A stretch of DNA of 47,280 nucleotides from Ciona intestinalis (lineage: Eukaryota > Chordata > Ascidiacea > Phlebobranchia > Cionidae), in assembly GCF_000224145.3 (NCBI RefSeq), contig NW_004190467.2, forward strand, positions 1 to 47,280. Direction: 5' to 3'. Within the stretch, counting starts at the first letter, position 1; each line of letters opens with the position of its first letter. A program made the position numbers and the translations under genes. The notes under the pieces were generated by a model. The model saw only the letters and a program-made list of their open reading frames with translations. It had not been told where the DNA came from and did no database searches. Shown in pieces: positions 30,206 through 47,280 of the stretch.

Positions 30206-31305
30206 TTGTTTGATTCAAGTTTAAATTAAAGTTGAATTATGCAAGCCATGTTAAATAAGTTGGTAACCTGGAACTAATTTGTTATTTGAGTGTTTACGAA
30301 GTTTGTTCTTTTGCTTATATATTAGCTATTGCATCAGCATATAACATATCGTCCTTTACCTCACTATAATATGATTGACACTGTGCCGATAACGACTATG
30401 GATACAATTTAAACTTAACACAGCCACAAATTATCAACAAAACGCAGAACAAAACAAACTTAACATTTTCTGTCAAACACGAAAAAAAGTTTTCCACAAC
30501 AAACACTCTTTCTGACAAAAAAGTATTCCTGCAGTGTTGCCAGCTAAATTTTAAAATATTGTTGTGGTAAATTTAGTAAGCTTGGGTTATTGGCGAAATA
30601 TACTAATGTGTTTGTATATCGTAGATCAACATGTTTATATACAAACTCTGACGCGGACCCAATCAAAAGTATTAATTTTCTAAAAGAAATAGCTGAATTC
30701 CAAAAAGAAGTTACACTTGTGAATATGTTTGAAATAGAGTTGTATTTAAACAGCGACTGAAATGAAATGAAATGAAATGAATGTAACTTACTTTATCCTC
30801 GCGTGGCCGGAAAACGACAGTCGTTATCACACGGGTTTAACACCTCGCGCCAGCTTACGAGTTACCATGTATGTTACATTGTGGGTAATTATTTTTTTTG
30901 GATTTTTTTTATGTATTTCTGATCATTTAGACAACCCATTAGTAACCACTGGGTTGGAGCAATTGCCGTTAAGTGTCTTGCCCAAGGACACATACGCCCA
31001 CAGTGGTAACATCGTCAAGCCTTGAACCCATTACCTCTGGGTTACAGGCAGGCGCGCTAACCACTATACCACGGCGCCGGACAATGACTAATGCCCGCTA
31101 AATTAAAATAAGCTTGAAAATTTATGTATTTTTTTAATATAATCTTATTTAAGTTAAATTTGTTTTTAAGTTAAAACAAAAGTTTGGAGAAAGTGCCCAC
31201 ACTTTCAATCTAGATGTGCTTTCATACTTAACAGACAAACAGCTTTGGATTATTGTAAGGTGTTGACTGAAAGAAAGTTGTGGTGAAAATGATGTAAACA
31301 TAATA
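30206..31305. other. Divergent promoter region GTF2A1 / RAPGEF1
   Basis: Spacer between two divergent genes; holds one full SINE (30757-31080) and AT-rich DNA. No exon seen. Confidence 0.5.
30757..31080 (-). mobile_element. Most complete SINE copy: tRNA head, central domain, one 98-bp tail
   Basis: Read on the minus strand from 31080: GGCGCCGTGGTATAGTGGTT (box A), GGGTTCAAGGC (box B, near 31028), then TGTGTCCTTGGGCAAGACAC and TTAACGGCAATTGCTCCAAC, CCCAGTGGTTACTAATGGG, an A/T-rich linker, and one 98-bp unit shortened to ~85 bp, ending AAGTTACATTC and an (ATTTC)n tail. It shows all SINE modules in order. Confidence 0.8.
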
Positions 31306-42399
<11,094 letters not shown>

Positions 42400-42532
42400 T
42401 GTTGTAAATATTTTTATCGTTTCTTCAATGGCTTGGTGGTGCGCGTAACATGCAGTGTTTCTATATTCTGTAATATCACGCGTATGAGCTGTTATATTTA
42501 TTACAGAGTATATATATATATGTATACAACAC

Positions 42533-44505
42533 TTATTGCTGACACAATGTTATTGTATGGGCCATGTCTTCAGGATATTCAAGTTTAAGTTGTTGATTTG
42601 GTTCATAATATATTTTCCCATCATCATGTTTAATTGATTGAAAATACTTTCCAATTTCCTCGTGTTCGACCGCCAACCCTCCTTTCAACACTTCCAAGTT
42701 TTCTTGCGCCGCATACCTACAATAGAATGTTACGCGCTGCATTTATGTTACAACACTTCAACATCAACCCCACCTTTCTGATCCATCTTCGTGAACCAAC
42801 ACATTATAATATGGTTGTGTCGCCCCATCATTTAACTGAGGAATCCCCATCAGTCGTTGCCATCTTACCGACATATCGCAGTAGTTGTCCCAACCCCTCA
42901 CAACGCATACGTAGCCGTACTTTAAGTGCCGAGTCACCGTTCCAACCGAAAACATGACTCGGGCATTTTCATCGGCCGATCTTATGTTTTAACATTATTA
43001 CTTCACAATCAAACAAGAATAAATTTAAAACCTGAATTTTATTTTCCGAGTTTTTTTCTTTTCCTTCATTTTTAATTTGATGCTTGATAATATTCGTGCT
43101 TCTATCACCTGTCAATCAAACCAGTGGTCACTAATGGGTTGGTCACATGACACCGTGATCACATGACACCCACCTCACGTGAAGCGATACCGGCCACCCC
43201 CCGAAACTCTTCGCCCACCAACGTATTATCCTCCAACATCGTGTGAAGATTCTTATTTATTCGAAACAAAAACTTCAAACGTTCAGCTCGGTTCTGGAAG
43301 TTGGAGGTAAATTATCAAATATTTCGAACAATCTTAATATTCTTACAATTTCTGATGTTGGTTCGAGTAAAACGCTCAAGTTCAAAACTCTTTCAGCCAA
43401 ACTGGGATCCGTTGTATTGTTATACTTGGAATGTGCATTAATATTGCGACATATCCGTGACAAAACTTCAACATTTGTCGTCGTTTTCAACAATTCTTCT
43501 TTCAACCCGAGTTCTTCAAATGTTTGAACTTTCCCATCGTTAAAAACGTCGATAAATCTGCAACAAAAGTTGTAACATTCGTGTTTAAGTTTGACTTCTA
43601 ACTTACTTGTGGCCCCCAGGGTTTGTCATTCTTAGCAGGAAGTGGCTGGGACAAGCAACGGGGTGAAGGTTCAAACCAACGTGCGATGATATTTCACGAA
43701 ATATTAAACAAAGGGTGATCGGGATTCCCCGTTGTGTCTTTATGACATCATCAATAAATGAATTGCTGATGTCATAATAGTTTTGTTGATTTCCGCTGAA
43801 GTTTTGTTGGAAGATGTGATTGGCCGCTTGTAGCAGGGTGAGGTCACATGACCTGTCACGGATGAGTTGTGCTGAGGTTCGAATGAAATCCTTTACTTCT
43901 GATTGGTCAATATCGGTTTGAACTTTGAACCAATCAGAGACGAGCATTGCCCCTTGCATTAGGAGGGTCATCGAGGGGTCGGGAGTTTCAACGAGTTGTT
44001 TAATTTCTTCCGTTAAAGAACAACATTTGAGATAAACCAAAGCTTTGTTTGCGTAGTAAGTTGTTGTGAGGTCGCGTGGCTTATCAACCAAACATCTTAA
44101 TATACACAACACAAGTTTAAACGTGAATTGTTTCGAATAATTCAGCAAAGTTTCAAAATCTTCATCGTCAAGTTGGAGGTTTGTGTTATGTGTGGTTGAT
44201 ATTTCGTTTAACGCTTTAATTATTAAGTTGGTTTGGTGATAAACATCCATCCAGTGATTTCCAACCAACGTATTTGACCCATCAGTTATAACCAATGACT
44301 GGAGAACAACCTCAAGATTACTTTCTTTGTTTAATAAATATGGAAACTTTAATTTAAACAACTTTTTCCAAACCAGATTTCGTTTTGAGATCCCCCACAA
44401 TTTCTTGCAAGTTGATCCGAGATTCAAAACGTCTTTCGTTCCAAGAAAACCACACGTCATAACATCTTCCACCAAATGCTCGGGCAATCCAGGAAAATTA
44501 AACAT
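42533..44505 (-). CDS. FBXO21: FBXO21, F-box ubiquitin ligase subunit with HspQ/YccV-like domain
   Basis: Six exons: 44505-43607, 43557-43347, 43293-43174, 43108-43032, 42980-42774 and 42716-42533; 1,698 nt, 565 residues, all in phase. The start chosen is the ATG at 44505 (MFNFPGLPEHLVEDVMTCGF), directly at the F-box; an upstream TTG is not needed. After the F-box come a transglutaminase-like/SirB1-type region (SFIDDVIKTQRGIPITLCLI, HPVACPSHFLLRM) and the C-terminal YccV-like domain (RHLKYGYVCVVRGWD, QPYYNVLVHEDGS, RYAAQENLE, LEYPEDM). It is a substrate receptor of SCF ubiquitin ligases. One intron is only 53 nt. It converges on RAPGEF1 with 133 bp between stop codons. Confidence 0.94.
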
Positions 44506-44737
44506 CTTCGTTACTTCGTTTTGATTCCAAATGTTTTGTAAACAAACCAAACTTTTTGGTTATAGTTTAGGGGTTTTCCCTACGACACCTTGCTTTTACT
44601 TGATTATTTCCGCAAGGTTTCGCGATTTACAAAACAAGTTTAATATTTTATTTTTGGTTATAATAAAGAAAAACTATTTTAATGCAGAGAAACAAAGTAT
44701 TATAACACAACGAAGCAAAAATAATGAAACTCCCTTT

Positions 44738-44800
44738 GGCGTAAAAAATGAGCAATGCGACATGAAATGGGGAGTCCGTGCCGCATTGCTCTTTTACGCC
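44738..44800. mobile_element. Foldback (hairpin) element fragment
   Basis: GGCGTAAAA..GAGCAATGCG pairs with CGCATTGCTCTTTTACGCC, forming a hairpin; the same terminus (GTGGCGTAAAAGAGCAATGC) recurs at 45075-45094 across the gap, so the two may be ends or copies of one MITE. Confidence 0.6.
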
Positions 44801-44914
44801 ACCTGCTGCAAATATTGCTATGTTTTTATTCCGTTAGGTGACACCAGAGCCATTTGTTTCTGGATCAAACTTTTTTTTTAAGTAGGAAAAACAATCTTCA
44901 ATGCATATGATAAG

Positions 44915-44964
44915 NNNNNNNNNNNNNNNNNNNNNNNNNNNNNNNNNNNNNNNNNNNNNNNNNN
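44915..44964. other. Assembly gap, 50 N
   Basis: Lies between the two copies of the foldback terminus. Confidence 0.95.
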
Positions 44965-45416
44965 TTTCGTTTAATTTTTTATTTTGAAATAATAAAAACC
45001 AAAAAAGTAAAATGCTTGTATGTGGGAAACTCTATGACACTAACGGAATAAATATCTAATTATATTAGCAGAGGTGGCGTAAAAGAGCAATGCGACACGT
45101 ACTCCCCACTCATGTGACAATACTCTTTTTTCTCACAAAAGTAAGTTTGATTATTTTTACTCTGTTGTGTTATAAAGCATTACTACTCTGCATTAAAATA
45201 TTTTCTTGAAACTTAAAACTCGATTATGAATTAACCGTGGACGCGAATTAAATTGCTTTGGGGGGTTAATGTACTGATGCCCTTTTTTACCACCTGCTGA
45301 TAAAATAATTAAATTATTCCCTCCGCAAGATGTAGCTAGAGGTCTACGTTTAAATTTTTAGAAATGCCGCAAAACCTTGTGTGCTGTTGCGTATACGACG
45401 TATAGGTGATATAATA

Positions 45417-46871
45417 ATGGACGATGTTAAACAGCTTGTGTCAGATTTATCAAAGCAATTGAGTGATTTGCGCGAATCCAAGGGATGTACATTACGTTCA
45501 TGGTCGTCGAAAGTTAACACTGGTGATATATATGCGGTGTTACCGCCAATGGAGACGTTTATGGGAATTAAAGAAAAATATATTCAACACAACGTCATCA
45601 ACAAAATGGAGCTGGGTGACGTCATCATAGGAAAAGTTTTTAACAAAAGTGAAAAAGGAATTTATTTAAAAGTTTTATGTTTTGACGCTGGAAAAAGTCA
45701 AGCATTAGAAACATTGGGGTTAACAGCGTTTTGTCCCCTCAGTGAAATGGGCAGAAAGTCTAAACATGAGGATTTGCTTTCAAGATATCATGTTGGTTGT
45801 TTTGTAAGAGGAGAGATTATTGAATGTTCGGATGATATTATTGTCACGTTAATGAGCAACAAACATGTGTATGGTGTGGTTGAGGAGGATGGCTTGCCAC
45901 GACCATACACCCATAGTTCACATGGGTGTTATGCAGATATGTTGAAACAGGAAACTGGATTCCAAAACCCACAATGTTTGTCGCACTTAAAAGAAAGTTT
46001 GATCCAGAAACCGATGTTTTCGTTCGTTTCCGATATTTGCGAATTAAGTTTCCCAATCGACGAGTTCGCCGAACATTTAAGGAAACAACAGTCGAGTAAA
46101 GTTGCTGCCATGAGCGTAACACGGGGTGTGGAGTTGTGTAAACAGGGAAGGGACATCGAGGCATTGCAGGATCTTAATTATGCCCTCGAACTGGATGGTT
46201 CAAACGTGGATGCTTTGGTTGCGAGGGGGGCCATCTATGCAAACAAACTTTCCTTCACGAAAGCAATCGCGGATTTTGAACTTGCGTTAAAATACGACGG
46301 CAAGAATAAAAACGCTCAAAGTTATTTAGTTGAGGTTTTGTTGACGAAAGCTAAAAGTGTTGAAACATCTGGGGAAGATGAAGTTTTGTTGAGGGAGGCG
46401 GGGAGGTTGTATCGACGAGTGCTCGAGGTTCAACCAGGGTGTGTAGAAGCTACTACAGGGTTGGGGGGGTTGGTTAAAGTTGCCAAACCAGCCATGGATA
46501 AAGTTGGGGTTGAAGATGATAAACGTGCGACGATCAATAAAGTGAAACAACTCCTGGAGAAAGATTTTGGTTGTGACGATAAAAGTCGACACTCGAGGAG
46601 AAAATCCTCGGTGAGCGAAGAAAGTTTTTCGACGTCGCCACGGAAACGAAGGTCACATGATGGCAAGTCACATGACCGCAAGTCACATGACCACAAGTCA
46701 AATGACCGGCCAAAGAAACGGAAATCTTGGAGTGAAACAAAGAAACAATTGAAACAGGATGAAACGAAACCCAACAAACTAAATAAAACAAACAAAACAA
46801 TAACAAACGTGAACAAAGAAACGTTCAGCGATATATTGAAACAAATCTCGAAGTTTGAATCAAAACACTGA
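45417..46871 (+). CDS. TTC14: TTC14, S1 RNA-binding and TPR protein
   Basis: Intronless gene of 484 residues starting at the ATG at 45417 (MDDVKQLVSDLSKQLSDL); the upstream GTG frame is not needed. An S1 domain lies around residues 65-150 (MELGDVIIGKVFNKSEKGIY, HVGCFVRGEIIE). TPR repeats cover ~225-340 (GVELCKQGRDIEALQDLNYA, ANKLSFTKAIADFELALKYD). A Lys/Ser/His-rich basic tail follows, with KSHDRKSHDHKS repeats. This is the TTC14 architecture; human TTC14 is longer mainly in its basic tail. The family is linked to RNA processing, with no defined reaction. FAF2 starts 131 bp downstream on the same strand with no AATAAA between. Confidence 0.9.
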   Translation: MDDVKQLVSDLSKQLSDLRESKGCTLRSWSSKVNTGDIYAVLPPMETFMGIKEKYIQHNVINKMELGDVIIGKVFNKSEKGIYLKVLCFDAGKSQALETLGLTAFCPLSEMGRKSKHEDLLSRYHVGCFVRGEIIECSDDIIVTLMSNKHVYGVVEEDGLPRPYTHSSHGCYADMLKQETGFQNPQCLSHLKESLIQKPMFSFVSDICELSFPIDEFAEHLRKQQSSKVAAMSVTRGVELCKQGRDIEALQDLNYALELDGSNVDALVARGAIYANKLSFTKAIADFELALKYDGKNKNAQSYLVEVLLTKAKSVETSGEDEVLLREAGRLYRRVLEVQPGCVEATTGLGGLVKVAKPAMDKVGVEDDKRATINKVKQLLEKDFGCDDKSRHSRRKSSVSEESFSTSPRKRRSHDGKSHDRKSHDHKSNDRPKKRKSWSETKKQLKQDETKPNKLNKTNKTITNVNKETFSDILKQISKFESKH

Positions 46872-47002
46872 GTTTTGATATTTTGTTGAAAATAGTTGAT
46901 GTTTTAGACTTGTATAAATAATTCGATATAACTTGTTAAACACATATTGTGTGTTTGCTATTAGACATAAAACATATATTTAACAGATATGTAAATAATA
47001 AG

Positions 47003-47280
47003 ATGGCTGATGGAGAAGGTGATTTGAACGACGAATTAACAGTAAAGTTGCTGCATTTCCAAGTAAGTGGTTTCGTTTATTTTAGGGGTCGGCAGTGAGC
47101 ATGAGGTGTATCACATGTTAAATTACAGGAAATCACCCACACAGATGATTTAGAAGAATGCAAGAAATTATTAATCGAACATGATTGGGATATTGAGAAG
47201 GCCGTGCAAGCCAAGTTTAATGAAGGGACGAACCAGCGACCCCCACCCATGGTATGTTTGATGTAGACCCCCCCACCCAT
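47003..47280 (+). CDS. FAF2: FAF2 (UBXD8), N-terminal UBA exons (runs off window)
   Basis: Exon 1 47003-47062 (MADGEGDLNDELTVKLLHFQ) and exon 2 47129-47251 join in phase 0; a GTATGT donor follows. The 61 residues form a UBA domain (EITHTDDLEECKKLLIEHDW, DIEKAVQAKFNE) that matches FAF2 in spacing and in the LTxExxxKLLxFQ start. FAF2 is an ER and lipid-droplet p97 adaptor in ER-associated degradation; the UAS and UBX domains would be right of the window. A TTTAACAG acceptor at 46987 may serve trans-splicing after TTC14. Confidence 0.82.

Larger units (their letters stand above)
44506..45416. other. Divergent spacer FBXO21 / TTC14 with foldback sequences and gap
   Basis: No exon. Contains a hairpin at 44738-44800, a partial second copy near 45073-45100, a CCACCTGCTGA end near 45291, and a 50-N gap. 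Confidence 0.55.

Noticed and set aside
43032..43108. FBXO21 exon 4 read as RDRSTNIIKHQ
   Set aside because: That frame leaves the next junction out of phase. Using the GTGGGT donor at 43173 gives phase 0 and a chain ending IKFRSADENARV, which matches vertebrate FBXO21.
46430..46816. Minus-strand frame of 128 codons over TTC14
   Set aside because: Antisense shadow of the TTC14 coding sequence; no splice or homology support.

Overview
This is a eukaryotic window from a compact chordate genome, best explained as the tunicate Ciona (C. intestinalis/robusta type). This is inference from three things: the gene set is chordate-like (class IA PI3-kinase, torsin, RTF2, GCC1 GRIP golgin, TFDP1, TFIIA alpha/beta, TAF9, RAPGEF1/C3G, FBXO21, TTC14, FAF2); introns are short and AT-rich, with GTAAGT or GTGGGT donors; and several co-oriented genes sit only 99-180 bp apart, as in tunicate operons. 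The sequence is a draft scaffold with eight N-gaps of exactly 50 or 125 bases.

Layout. 1-654 (-): start of a MANSC-domain secreted or membrane protein. 2345-4263 (-): complete 8-exon SEA/EGF-like/TM protein. 5390-6763, with a probable last exon at 9605-9739 (+): unidentified coiled-coil protein broken up by minisatellites and a gap. 7797-7920 (-): orphan exon. 10300-11331 (+): torsin; 11431-13543 (+): RTF2, 99 bp downstream. 14677-17807 (+): intronless PI3K p110 with one frameshift. 18041-20580: a duplicated block containing GCC1 exon 1 twice. 20379-24030 (+): GCC1, interrupted at 22147-22944 by a gap-bounded contig carrying minus-strand exons of an unrelated SAFB-like protein. 24654-27817 (+): TFDP1. 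28140-29026 (-) TAF9 and 29207-30205 (-) TFIIA alpha/beta form a tight pair. 31306-42399 (+): RAPGEF1 with at least 24 exons, including a textbook U12-type AT-AC intron. 42533-44505 (-): FBXO21. 45417-46871 (+) TTC14, then 47003-47280 (+) the start of FAF2, 131 bp apart.

Repeats fill most of the rest. A ~98-bp unit occurs in nine places, singly or in arrays of up to ~16 copies. Where the flanks are preserved it is the 3' part of a tRNA-derived SINE, so the arrays look like amplified SINE tails. Seven introns carry minisatellites that begin at or within about 15 nt of the 5' splice site; in TFDP1 the repeat unit contains the exon end and the donor itself, giving 11 consecutive donor copies. 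Two hAT-like elements with perfect 8-bp target duplications, a short TIR element and a probable solo LTR are also present.

Functionally the genes are mostly housekeeping or signalling: general transcription (TFIIA, TAF9), cell cycle (TFDP1), Golgi tethering (GCC1), replication termination (RTF2), PI3K and Rap1 signalling, and ER/ubiquitin functions (torsin, FBXO21, FAF2). No bacterial-type system, CRISPR array, rRNA or intact tRNA was found.
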